Of a stretch of 35,490 bases of DNA, positions 17,968 to 25,807 are shown one piece after another. Source of the DNA: Nitrospina sp. (GTDB lineage Bacteria > Nitrospinota > Nitrospinia > Nitrospinales > VA-1); NCBI GenBank assembly GCA_018664975.1, contig JABIXH010000255.1, positions 1 to 35,490 on the forward strand, written 5' to 3'. How positions within the stretch are numbered: position 1 is the stretch's first letter; each line of letters begins with the position of its first letter. A program made the translations under genes and the position numbers. The notes beneath the pieces were generated by a model that saw only the letters and a program-made list of their open reading frames with translations, was not told the origin of the DNA and ran no database searches.

Positions 17968-19248
17968 CTATCCAATAATATTCAATGGATAATAAAGAGA
18001 ATAGTTTCGAAGTTGCACACAAGACCAACAAAGGGAAAAAACAAAAGAAAGGAGAACAAAAATTCCTGAATTATAATTTAAGATTTCCAACCATCCAGGC
18101 AATAGAGCGAATAGTGCCAAAATCAAAGTGAAAACCAGATAAACCTCATAAGCTTCAGGCAATATAAAAGACTTCGGACCTAATAATAAAAATAATGCGT
18201 AATAGCCTATTCCCGTTGCCAAAAAAACAAAATGAATAGAGTTTTTCTTTTCCCTCCGAACCAACGTCATCACAACAAATGTTGCCAGCAAACCCATCAT
18301 AGTGAGAGCATTCCAGTCTGGCAATAGGGGTACATATCTTTTATTCAATGCCGTAGCTAATTCTTTTATCTGCAGGAATGACTTGTCCATCCCTATCTGA
18401 GACCCTGCCACCTCCCTCATTAACTTAACATCAGGGAAACTGGCTTTAACCCAAAGCAATTGTCCAGCCATCACAATAAATGCCAGAAAAACTGGTAAGG
18501 CAATTTTTTTCATTTCCATTTTAATTGGTTTTTTATCTGGAGAAAAATATCTATTCACAAGACAATAAGCCGCAAAAAAACCTAATGCTCCAATCCATTC
18601 AACAAATACCATGCAAAATACTGAAAGTTTTCGTATACGCTGGAGGGATACACTTTCAGAACCAAGGCCATCAGTCGAATTCTCACAAACCAGAAACAAG
18701 GCCATAAAAAACACAAACAGAGTAGTGGGATAAGTCTCCCAAAAAAACCATAAATTACTTGGAAAAGTCTGATACATGGTCTGCGCACTTAAACCCAGCA
18801 CATAGGCATGAACGGGGCGAATGCCTAAGGGCAGAGTCAAGCGCATGGCAAGAAACCCTAATAAGGCCGAGGAAAGCATAGGGATTAATTGATTATGAAA
18901 AGCTAAAAGACCAAAGCTAAAAGATCCACTCAACCAAATATAAAAACGCTCTAAAAGATGTGCCCCTTGCAAAAATCCCATGCTATATGGGGAGATCATT
19001 GTTTGTGCAGGATCATCAACAAGAGCTTTGCTAAACCATAATCCACCATGAGCAAAGTAGCCTTCATTTTCCCAAAGGAGAATTAAATTGGGCCAACGCC
19101 CTTGCAGTTCGCTCTGAGCCCCATCAATTCCTCGAGAGTGCACCGACAAGAACAACCCAATTAAAACAAGGCTTCCCCACAAAAGAAATACCAAAAACCC
19201 AATATTACCCCCTGAAGAAAATTTATTTTCTAATCGCTTTAATATCAC
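17968..19248 (-). CDS. Polytopic membrane protein, GT-C glycosyltransferase-like (copy B)
   Basis: It is a paralogue of the protein at 6634-7920. Shared stretches include NEGYFAHGGLWF (compare NHGYFKHGGLRF), LSSALLGFLAMRLTLPLG, and LILALFALLPGWLEI. It has about ten transmembrane helices with the same N-terminal outer loop. The ORF track starts at TTG 19254, but the GAGGAG ribosome site lies immediately before that codon; the GTG at 19248 has proper 6-bp spacing and is the better start. It opens the minus-strand run of sugar, methyl and radical SAM genes. The G8 tract of copy A is absent. The sugar-transferase assignment rests on topology only. Confidence 0.75.
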   Translation of the reverse strand: MILKRLENKFSSGGNIGFLVFLLWGSLVLIGLFLSVHSRGIDGAQSELQGRWPNLILLWENEGYFAHGGLWFSKALVDDPAQTMISPYSMGFLQGAHLLERFYIWLSGSFSFGLLAFHNQLIPMLSSALLGFLAMRLTLPLGIRPVHAYVLGLSAQTMYQTFPSNLWFFWETYPTTLFVFFMALFLVCENSTDGLGSESVSLQRIRKLSVFCMVFVEWIGALGFFAAYCLVNRYFSPDKKPIKMEMKKIALPVFLAFIVMAGQLLWVKASFPDVKLMREVAGSQIGMDKSFLQIKELATALNKRYVPLLPDWNALTMMGLLATFVVMTLVRREKKNSIHFVFLATGIGYYALFLLLGPKSFILPEAYEVYLVFTLILALFALLPGWLEILNYNSGIFVLLSFVFSLCWSCVQLRNYSLYYPLNIIG

Positions 19249-19316
19249 TAACAACTCCTCAAATTATAGCCAGGTATAAAGCAGGGTAAAAAATAGGGGG
19301 AGGTATAAATCGTACA

Positions 19317-19346
19317 AATATAGCCAGAGACTCATATGTGCTTCAA
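19317..19346 (-). promoter_or_regulatory. Possible sigma-70-type promoter for the minus-strand cluster
   Basis: Read on the minus strand, TTGAAG (19341-19346) is followed after 18 bp by TATATT (19317-19322), about 70 bp upstream of the copy-B start. This is one reasonable match among AT-rich DNA and is only a suggestion. Confidence 0.3.
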
Positions 19347-19431
19347 AAGTTTGTCCTTTTATTCAATTCTCAAAATTAACAAGCCTGTAACACGATCGTT
19401 CCGGCTATTGAAGGTTGCTACCCATAAATAA

Positions 19432-19480
19432 TGGTGCCCCCGAGGCGATTCGAACGCCTGACCTACGGATTAGGAATCCG
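19432..19480 (-). pseudogene. 3' fragment of tRNA-Arg(CCU), probable att site of the island
   Basis: On the minus strand this 49-base stretch reads as the anticodon arm onward of a tRNA: loop TTCCTAA with anticodon CCT, the T arm AGGCG-TTCGAAT-CGCCT, then the acceptor strand CGGGGGC, discriminator A and CCA. The 5' half (D arm and acceptor) is not present: the sequence departs from any tRNA just before the anticodon loop. The integrase gene is 224 bp away. This is what remains of the original 3' end after an element integrates in a tRNA; the intact gene should lie beyond the element, to the right. Confidence 0.85.
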
Positions 19481-19569
19481 AAAAGCACCACTTTCCTTGA
19501 CTTTCCCGTATCATCCTAATATCATATAAATGTAACTAAACAAAAGCCTTCCTGTTTCATTCGGTTTGA

Positions 19570-19615
19570 AACGGGATGCAACGGGAAAGCGTTTTAGTGG
19601 TACAGGAGTGGTACA
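19570..19615. repeat. Short direct repeats between att fragment and integrase
   Basis: AACGGGA occurs at 19570 and 19580, and AGTGGTACA at 19596 and 19607. The 10-11 bp period and the position next to the tRNA fragment and integrase fit arm-type sites bound by a tyrosine integrase. Confidence 0.55.
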
Positions 19616-19703
19616 AACTGGGTTACGGAATGTAAAGCGGATTAAATAACTCCAGTACGATATCAGCCCTGCCAGCCCCCTCGAGAAATACTAAAATACA
19701 TTT

Positions 19704-20957
19704 ATGGCTAAGTCAAACGAATCAAAAACTACATGGGTGCAAACCAAGCATGCAGGGGTGAGATACCGTGAGCACCCTACCCGTAATTTCAAACGCCGCC
19801 CTGACAGATATATCGTTATTCGATATAACCGGGAAGGGAAACTCACGGGAGAAGCTGTAGGTTGGGAAACTCAGGGGGCCAACTTTCTGGATGCGGTGAA
19901 AACCCGAAATCAGATACTTCAAAACATAAGACACGGAGAGGGCTATCAGTCTTTAAAGGAAAAGCGTGGACTGGAAAATACACGGCGGGATCAGTTAGAA
20001 GAGGAAAGGCTGGATTTAGAGCGTGAAAATATTCCCCTTGATGTGTTTGCCGAAAAGTACCTTGAATGGGCGCAGTTGAACAAGAAATCATGGCGTGATG
20101 ACAAGACGCGGTACTATAAACATATTGCCCCTTTGATGGGACAAAGATCTGCAAAGGAAATCCTTGTCCTTGATATCGAAAGGCTGAAACAAAAGCTGTC
20201 GAAAAAAAAGGTGAAAGGAAAACCCATTTCACAAGTTACGGTTAAACATTGCCTGGTTCTTGTTAGACAGATATTCAACCGAGCTATTGGATGGGGGCTG
20301 TTTCAAGGTCCAAACCCTGTAACCAGTACGATCAAAGCCCACAAGGGCTTCTTGAAGGTTCAAGATAATAAAAGGTTAAGGTTTTTGTCTCATGAAGATG
20401 CAAGGAGCCTTTTAGCTGAGGTTAAGAAAACCAGTGAGCAGACTCACGATATCTGCCTGCTATCCCTTCAAACCGGCATGAGAATGGGAGAGATATTTTC
20501 TTTGAAGTGGCAGGAGATTGATTTAAAGAACGGGATAATTCATATCCGGGACGCAAAGAACAATCATACTCGGCAAGCGTATATTACTCCCACATTGAAT
20601 GCGATGTTTTCAGCTAAGGAAAATCCTTTAAGAACTGCACTTGTATTCCCTGCGCGTGGCGGTGGGCGTATCAGTCAGATGTCAGACACCTTTGACCGTG
20701 CCGTGAACAAGCAGGGACTCAACAAAGGTGTGAATGATCGAGCTAACAAGATTGTGCCGCACTCACTCAGGCATAGTTTTGCAAGCTGGCTGGCTATGCA
20801 GGGAGAAAGTATTCTGGTAATCAAGGAACTGTTAGGGCACAGGGACTTGTCCATGACACAACGATATGCGCACTTGTTACCTGATACCAAACGACAAGCC
20901 GTTGAACGGTTAGCTCTCAATCAGGAAGAAGCCATTTCTTCGCAAGAAGCAAAATAA
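19704..20957 (+). CDS. Tyrosine-recombinase integrase
   Basis: A 417-residue site-specific recombinase. A charged N-terminal domain is followed by a SAM-like core-binding domain (about 105-200: DVFAEKYLEW...VRQIFNRAIGWG) and the catalytic domain. Catalytic residues are visible: Arg260 in TGMRMGEIF, Lys285 in the beta-hairpin, His353-x-x-Arg356 in PHSLRHSFASW, His379 in ELLGHRD, and the nucleophile Tyr388 in TQRYAHL. All are present, so the enzyme looks active. It should integrate and, with an excisionase, excise the element at the tRNA-Arg fragment next to it. Short direct repeats upstream may be its arm sites. Confidence 0.95.
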   Translation: MAKSNESKTTWVQTKHAGVRYREHPTRNFKRRPDRYIVIRYNREGKLTGEAVGWETQGANFLDAVKTRNQILQNIRHGEGYQSLKEKRGLENTRRDQLEEERLDLERENIPLDVFAEKYLEWAQLNKKSWRDDKTRYYKHIAPLMGQRSAKEILVLDIERLKQKLSKKKVKGKPISQVTVKHCLVLVRQIFNRAIGWGLFQGPNPVTSTIKAHKGFLKVQDNKRLRFLSHEDARSLLAEVKKTSEQTHDICLLSLQTGMRMGEIFSLKWQEIDLKNGIIHIRDAKNNHTRQAYITPTLNAMFSAKENPLRTALVFPARGGGRISQMSDTFDRAVNKQGLNKGVNDRANKIVPHSLRHSFASWLAMQGESILVIKELLGHRDLSMTQRYAHLLPDTKRQAVERLALNQEEAISSQEAK

Positions 20958-20958
20958 A

Positions 20959-21012
20959 CCAGACCTTATCCGACGGGAGACAGGCCGGGTATCCTTACAC
21001 GGCTTGGTCTGG
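20959..21012 (+). terminator. Possible hairpin after the integrase gene
   Basis: CCAGACC at 20959-20965 pairs with GGTCTGG at 21006-21012 across a 40-base loop, followed by ATCATTTT. The long loop makes termination uncertain. Confidence 0.3.
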
Positions 21013-21051
21013 ATCATTTTAAGGAAGCGTTTAAAGGAGACGTGATCAAGT

Positions 21052-22209
21052 ATGAGCCCCCCTAAGAAAACAAAAAGCCCCCCTCAGGCCAGCAAGAAAA
21101 AAACCGCAAAAAGAAAATCACCGGCCAAAGCAAGTAAGAAGAAAGCTACAGAACCTGATAGCGTTCAAGAAAGAAAATATTCGTTCTTGGTCGAAGGTGG
21201 TATCGACGGGACCGTTGGAATGAGGTATACGCGAGAAAGGAAGCACTCTTTCTCGACGAACAAATCATCCAAGAAACAAGAAAGGAAGCACACTTATTAT
21301 ACATATGGTGGGCTTGGAGCCCCAACTGTAAAAATCTGGAACCCAGACGAACTATCAAATCCTATAGTCATTGATGAGGTCAACTACGACCCCAAAAGGC
21401 ACGTAAAATACGATGATGATAATAAATCAATCCCTCAGTTTCCATCCAGAATAAATTACATAGAAAGGATTGAAAAGAGTCTTTGGAGGTGGGAGCCGAC
21501 CACAATGGATGAAGCATGTTGCATACGTTCGCTTTTGTTTGGAAAGGAGTACTGGTTCTTCACAATAGCGGCCTCTAACCCTCAAACACCCCTCCATCCT
21601 TTGGAAAACAATTATGGGTTAGCCAAAGGGCTTCCAGAGTGGAAAAACTTTGAAGATAAAATATTAACGGCACAAATTAAGTTATACAGACAACTCCAGA
21701 TCGCGATTGAAAAGCATGAACTGATAAATATTTCCCATGACAAAGAACGTCCAGCATTTGCCCAAACTGATTTTTTAAAGTGGTTCCAGGGGCTTCACCC
21801 TGCACTCGTTCCTGACCAACTTATAAGCGCAAAAACTTCCATTGAAGAAAGAGCTCGGCTATTAAAGAAAATGCGGACAGACTTTCACTATTGGGTCAAT
21901 ACGGGTGAATACCCAGTTGGAGTTAAGGGAGGAACGGAACCACCTTTAAATCCCACAACTCCTTATGGTCGCAAGCAAATACTTCGCACGGCTTACATAT
22001 CTGAGGCCGCAGAAAAGATTAAGGAAACCACGTCTTTAACTTCCAAGGATTTGCTGGCGGACCCTGACTTGAAGGCATTGATTAGAGACGGTTGCATCAT
22101 TAAGGATGAACGGCCTGATGAAAAAATACTAAAAAAGAACTGGATCCCCGCTGCCAGGAAGGCTGCCGGTGTTATAGGCCGTCCCGGAGCACCAAAGAAA
22201 AAGAAATAA
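21052..22209 (+). CDS. Hypothetical island protein with Lys-rich N-terminus, 385 aa
   Basis: I do not recognise this protein. The first 40 residues are Lys/Ser/Pro-rich and low-complexity (KKTKSPPQASKKKTAKRK), like a flexible nucleic-acid-binding tail. It is followed by three imperfect copies of an ERK(Y/H)(S/T)(F/Y) motif within about 45 residues. The rest is globular and mostly helical, with TDFLKWFQGLHPAL in the centre and a basic end (GRPGAPKKKK). No signal peptide or membrane segment. An AAAGGAG precedes the ATG. It lies between integrase and excisionase-like gene, and a strong terminator follows, so it is its own unit and could be cargo of the element. Confidence 0.75.
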   Translation: MSPPKKTKSPPQASKKKTAKRKSPAKASKKKATEPDSVQERKYSFLVEGGIDGTVGMRYTRERKHSFSTNKSSKKQERKHTYYTYGGLGAPTVKIWNPDELSNPIVIDEVNYDPKRHVKYDDDNKSIPQFPSRINYIERIEKSLWRWEPTTMDEACCIRSLLFGKEYWFFTIAASNPQTPLHPLENNYGLAKGLPEWKNFEDKILTAQIKLYRQLQIAIEKHELINISHDKERPAFAQTDFLKWFQGLHPALVPDQLISAKTSIEERARLLKKMRTDFHYWVNTGEYPVGVKGGTEPPLNPTTPYGRKQILRTAYISEAAEKIKETTSLTSKDLLADPDLKALIRDGCIIKDERPDEKILKKNWIPAARKAAGVIGRPGAPKKKK

Positions 22210-22316
22210 CCCCACTCCCCCCATTGCCAATAATTCCCCGATAGCGCAAAAACCTTGTTGGAGAATTATACGTTATAGCCCTATTTAAAGCCTCCAAAAA
22301 ACCCCCAAACATAAAG

Positions 22317-22352
22317 AAACCCCCGATGGGTTGTTCGGGGGTTTTTTATTTT
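22317..22352 (+). terminator. Rho-independent terminator
   Basis: The stem AAACCCCCGA / TCGGGGGTTT (10 bp, 8-base loop) is followed by a T-rich tail TTTATTTT. It ends transcription of the 385-aa gene, about 110 bp after its stop. Confidence 0.9.
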
Positions 22353-22433
22353 CAACAAAGTCTCTAACCTTTATGCATACCCGTCAAGAGGACGGAACAG
22401 GATTCAGCAACCACTTGAGAAAGGTTTCAGGAA

Positions 22434-22631
22434 ATGAAAAAGAACAGGTCAATTTGGCCGAAATATGTAGCTCGAAAATGTCTAGCTGACTACTACCCAG
22501 GGCTTTCTGGCAAGACACTTGCCAACCTAGCTCTTGAAGGAAGAGGCCCTCGACATTTTAAGCGGGGACGAAATGTCTACTATCGAACCGAAGAACTCGA
22601 CAAGTTCATAGAGGAAGGAGATTCTAAGTGA
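22434..22631 (+). CDS. AlpA/excisionase-like small HTH protein
   Basis: A 65-residue protein of the AlpA/MerR-type winged-helix class: a first helix (VARKCLADYYP), a recognition-type segment (LSGKTLANLALEGRGPRHFK) and a beta wing (GRNVYYRTEELDKFI). Such proteins act as excisionases or transcription activators of integrative elements and prophages. The AGGAAATG start has a close ribosome site. Its stop overlaps the GTG of a possible small ORF, and the replication gene follows about 190 bp later, so it probably controls excision and replication together. Confidence 0.8.
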   Translation: MKKNRSIWPKYVARKCLADYYPGLSGKTLANLALEGRGPRHFKRGRNVYYRTEELDKFIEEGDSK

Positions 22632-22828
22632 TAACCAAAAAAGAAACCCCGCCGTGCAGGGCGGGGCAAAGACAAACAATTACTACTCAATCTTATAAAT
22701 ACAGAGTACACGGGTTCCAGGGATATTTCAATATGGAACCAGAGAATAAGCAGTCCCTGTCTCACCTTTACATGTGCCCTGATAAAAAAACAGACCTAAA
22801 ACAGGGAGGGCGTGTTAATGGCCGTTAA
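22628..22828 (+). CDS. Possible small basic protein, 66 aa
   Basis: The reading frame starts with a GTG overlapping the stop of the excisionase-like gene (GTGA) and runs into the start of the replication gene, an arrangement suggesting translational coupling. The peptide is basic and polar (KKETPPCRAGQRQTITT). Its first third is encoded by a GC-rich hairpin (22647-22666). No homologue is recognised. It may be real, or the region may be a regulatory hairpin. Confidence 0.3.
   Translation: MITKKETPPCRAGQRQTITTQSYKYRVHGFQGYFNMEPENKQSLSHLYMCPDKKTDLKQGGRVNGR
22647..22666. other. GC-rich hairpin between excisionase-like and primase genes
   Basis: CCCCGCC at 22647-22653 pairs with GGCGGGG at 22660-22666, loop six bases. 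The plus strand lacks a T tract; the minus strand has TTTCTTTTTT after it, so it would terminate leftward transcription better than rightward. It may be an attenuator. Confidence 0.6.
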
Positions 22829-25076
22829 AAACCTCGAAAGATATGATGCCTGTGAGTCTATGGCGGTCGAGAGAAAGGTGACCTGTCGCAAATGCTCACA
22901 TACAAGAAAGAAAAAAAACGACAAATGCCTGAGTGTGAATGAAGCGAAAGGAACTTTCTATTGTCACCATTGCCATTGGACGGGAAACCTCGCAGAGTTG
23001 AATGGTAATGGCAACGGTAATAGCAACGGAAATCACGCCAACACGCACTACCTCTATTGCGATGAACAGGGACAGGCTCTTTATCGGAAAGTAAGAAGCT
23101 CTCAAAAGAATTTCTGGTTTGAACATCCTGATGGTGCGGGAGGTTGGACTTCAGGAGCAACAGGGATTCGACGTGTCCCTTACCGATTGACTGAGCTGAT
23201 TAAAAGTGAAGCGACCGTTTATATCGTGGAAGGCGAGAAGGATGTTGACACTCTGGTCAATCATGGACTCGTAGCTACCTGTAATGATTCCGGTGCGGGA
23301 AAATGGAAACCTGAGTTTAACGAATTTCTGAAAGACAGGGATGTTGTAGTTCTCGAGGACAACGATAAGCCGGGGCGGAAGCACGGCAAGGTTATTTCTG
23401 AAGGTTTATACGGAGTAGCAAGAAGCATCAAAATTGTCAGGTTTACTGAGCTCGACAAGGGAGGAGATGTTACAGATTTTCTCAAGACCCATAGCAAAGA
23501 CGATTTGATAGTACGGCAAAAAGATGCTCCTGAATTTATGGGATCATACTCTAAACATTTTAAGGATGACGAAGAAACCTGCTCCGAGATCGAGTGGGAA
23601 GAACCGGTTTTGTTCGATCAAATTGAGACCCCTGAAATAGGGGTTGATGTTCTCCCCTCATGGCTCGGAAACTACGCCAAGGCGGTGAGTAGGAACTCAC
23701 AGACCCCCTTCGGCATGGCGGTTATGATGGGACTCTCGGTGGTAGCTACCTGCCTTCAAAAACGTTTTGTCGTGTCCCCATATGGTGATGACTATGTTGA
23801 GCCGTTAAGTTTGTGGACGGCCACCATCTTACCTCCCGGAACCAGGAAGACGGCTGTTCTAAGTGCTATGACCGCCCCACTTTCGGACTGGGAGTGTGAG
23901 ATGGCAAGAAATCTTAAAAATGAGATCGCTGAGAACGAAACCATACGGATGGTAAACGAAAAAAAACTTGACCGACTTCAGAATGAAGCCTCCAAATGCA
24001 AAGAACATGATGAGAGAAAACTATTGTTGGCTGAAATCACACAGTTAAAACTTGATAACCCGGAAGAGATGTATCCGCCAAGATTATGGACTGGCGACGT
24101 TACTCCCGAAAGACTACAAAATCTTTTAGCAGAGCATGGTGAGAGGATGAGTCTGTTAAGTGATGAAGGCGGCATCTTTGAAATCATGAGCGGCCTATAC
24201 AGTAACGGAGCCGCAAATATTGATGTGTTCCTTAAGGGGCATGCGGGGAGCTCCATCCGTGTCGATCGCGGGAACAGGGAAGCTCATCTCAAGGCTCCGG
24301 CACTATCCTTTGGATTAACAATCCAACCTGAGGTTGCTTCACTACTTGGGCAGGGCAACAAAAAGCATTTCAGGGGGAATGGTACTCTGGCGAGATTTAT
24401 GTTTTGCCTTCCCAAAAGTAATGTTGGCCATAGAAACATTAGTCAAAGGGAACCCATCCCAGAAACAATCAAGGCTGCTTATTGTGCTGGCATATTTCAC
24501 TTATTGTACATAGTGGACATAGTGGATGAGGATGGCGCGAGTAAACCACGAATCATCGGATTGGATAATGAGGCTCTTACATCATGGGAACGGTTCGCCC
24601 AGTACATTGAATCCAACCAAGGGGAAAATAACCAGTTTGAATCTATTCAGGACTGGACCGGGAAATTACCCGGTGCGGCTTTAAGGATTGCAGGGTTATG
24701 TCATGTTGTTGAACATGGTGAAGGAAGCCCCATGATTAATAAAAAGACTCTCGAAGCAGCACTTGATTTATGTGACAGCCTAATAATACATGCCCAGGCA
24801 ACATTTGAACTTATGGGTGGTGATGAACAAACTACTGATGCAAAACATATATTAAAATGGATGTTAAAGCGAAAAGATACTTTCTTTAAACGCAGGGATT
24901 GCCAGCAAGAGCTACGGGGGAGGTTCAGGAGAGTTGATAAACTCGTAAAAGCACTTGATGTATTGATCGAGAGAAACTTTGTTTCAAAACCTGAAATGCT
25001 CCCCACCCGAAAACCAACCATCATTTATCACATAAATCCAAAACTGTTAAAGGAGGGGAAAGATGGGTTGGCGTGA
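22818..25076 (+). CDS. Primase/helicase-like replication protein (zinc finger, toprim, DUF3987)
   Basis: The N-terminus has a zinc-binding pair CRKC...CHHC as in phage primases. A toprim-like segment follows (VYIVEGEKDVDTL, then VVLEDNDKPGRKHG), and the long C-terminal half has a DUF3987-type ATPase-like region with LPPGTRKTA as a degenerate P-loop and LLSDEGGIFEIMSG as the Walker-B-like strand. Such proteins start replication of prophages and integrative elements. The ORF track begins at GTG 22812, but the GGGAGGG ribosome site suits the ATG at 22818. It overlaps the next gene by 14 bp. The P-loop lacks the usual GKS/T (GTRKT), so ATPase activity is uncertain. Confidence 0.9.
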   Translation: MAVKNLERYDACESMAVERKVTCRKCSHTRKKKNDKCLSVNEAKGTFYCHHCHWTGNLAELNGNGNGNSNGNHANTHYLYCDEQGQALYRKVRSSQKNFWFEHPDGAGGWTSGATGIRRVPYRLTELIKSEATVYIVEGEKDVDTLVNHGLVATCNDSGAGKWKPEFNEFLKDRDVVVLEDNDKPGRKHGKVISEGLYGVARSIKIVRFTELDKGGDVTDFLKTHSKDDLIVRQKDAPEFMGSYSKHFKDDEETCSEIEWEEPVLFDQIETPEIGVDVLPSWLGNYAKAVSRNSQTPFGMAVMMGLSVVATCLQKRFVVSPYGDDYVEPLSLWTATILPPGTRKTAVLSAMTAPLSDWECEMARNLKNEIAENETIRMVNEKKLDRLQNEASKCKEHDERKLLLAEITQLKLDNPEEMYPPRLWTGDVTPERLQNLLAEHGERMSLLSDEGGIFEIMSGLYSNGAANIDVFLKGHAGSSIRVDRGNREAHLKAPALSFGLTIQPEVASLLGQGNKKHFRGNGTLARFMFCLPKSNVGHRNISQREPIPETIKAAYCAGIFHLLYIVDIVDEDGASKPRIIGLDNEALTSWERFAQYIESNQGENNQFESIQDWTGKLPGAALRIAGLCHVVEHGEGSPMINKKTLEAALDLCDSLIIHAQATFELMGGDEQTTDAKHILKWMLKRKDTFFKRRDCQQELRGRFRRVDKLVKALDVLIERNFVSKPEMLPTRKPTIIYHINPKLLKEGKDGLA

Positions 25077-25395
25077 CTTTCAATCAGCCTCTCCCCCTGT
25101 ACACTATGTACACGAAGTACACTTAGTAGATGACAATGGGGAAAACTCACCGCTTAGTGAACACGGTATACAGGGGGAGAAGCTGGATATTTTTGCTTCG
25201 GGCACAAAGGAAAACCCCCAGCTTGATCTATTAACCGAGGTTGAACTGGAGGCCTTCAATGGCTGGTACGCTACCTGCCGGAAGCCAAAGTTCAATTTAT
25301 CGCATGAGGAGGCGACCTTAACTTCTTGGCGGTTATTAATCGAGTCTATGGAAAGCATGTGTCGGGATGGCAGGGGGCGGTACAAAAAACCATGA
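25063..25395 (+). CDS. Hypothetical island protein, 110 aa
   Basis: It starts inside the end of the replication gene (14-bp overlap) with an AGGAGGGG ribosome site, so the two are translationally coupled. No domain is recognised. The N-terminus has a VHxVHxVHx pattern, which comes from three 9-bp DNA repeats, and the C-terminal half has a conserved-looking helix LSHEEATLTSWRLLIESME. The same gene contains a 14-bp inverted repeat. The coding role and the DNA structure may both matter, for instance as an origin next to the primase gene. Confidence 0.7.
   Translation: MGWRDFQSASPPVHYVHEVHLVDDNGENSPLSEHGIQGEKLDIFASGTKENPQLDLLTEVELEAFNGWYATCRKPKFNLSHEEATLTSWRLLIESMESMCRDGRGRYKKP
25091..25179. repeat. 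Inverted repeat inside the 110-aa gene
   Basis: CTCCCCCTGTACAC at 25091-25104 pairs with GTATACAGGGGGAG at 25166-25179; 13 of 14 positions match, with 61 bases between. A 14-bp inverted pair within a coding sequence next to a replication gene is unusual. Confidence 0.85.
25099..25122. repeat. Three 9-bp iteron-like repeats (GTACACnnn)
   Basis: GTACAC occurs at 25099, 25108 and 25117, a strict 9-bp period. The first copy overlaps the left arm of the inverted repeat. This could be a set of replication-protein binding sites, or a chance of the V-H-x codons. Confidence 0.8.
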
Positions 25396-25448
25396 CATTT
25401 ACAATCGAAAAAACGGCGAGAAGATCTTAAGTAGAGGGGATGTGGTGG

Positions 25449-25679
25449 TTACCCTGTCTTTACGTATCGGGCGATGAGAGCCTTTCTGCCCTTGTCTTGC
25501 AGTTCGGTAATGTCAAAGCCTAACTGTTCGTAAGAGCGTGGGTTAACGTACGCTTGGTGCCCACGCTGTATATCGCTTTTATGTTCGCCGAGGCGGGGGA
25601 ACTTTGAGGCTATGGATAACGCCCTTTTCCAATCGTCTTTTGCCATCAACTTCTTGAGTTTTGAGAGCTTGGTTTCCAT
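25449..25679 (-). CDS. Small phage-associated protein, 76 aa
   Basis: The frame is open further upstream, but the recognisable protein starts at METKLSKLKKLMAKDDWKRA (ATG at 25679). It is a short helical protein with the segment ALSIASKFPRLGEHKSDIQR and a C-terminal ALIARY. Proteins of this kind (helical, FPRLG..K..I.R) occur in prophages and integrative elements of Proteobacteria; the function is unknown. It is the only minus-strand gene of the island and converges with the 110-aa gene, 53 bp apart. Confidence 0.65.
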   Translation of the reverse strand: METKLSKLKKLMAKDDWKRALSIASKFPRLGEHKSDIQRGHQAYVNPRSYEQLGFDITELQDKGRKALIARYVKTG

Positions 25680-25807
25680 GGCTGGAGACCATACCAAGAC
25701 GTCTAAAAATGGCGAGCAGAACTTCGTGAGAATGGCGAGATAAATATTAGCGGCAGAGTAAAAGTGTACCACCAAAAATATTCAAGAACAGGGAGAGAAC
25801 AGGGCAA

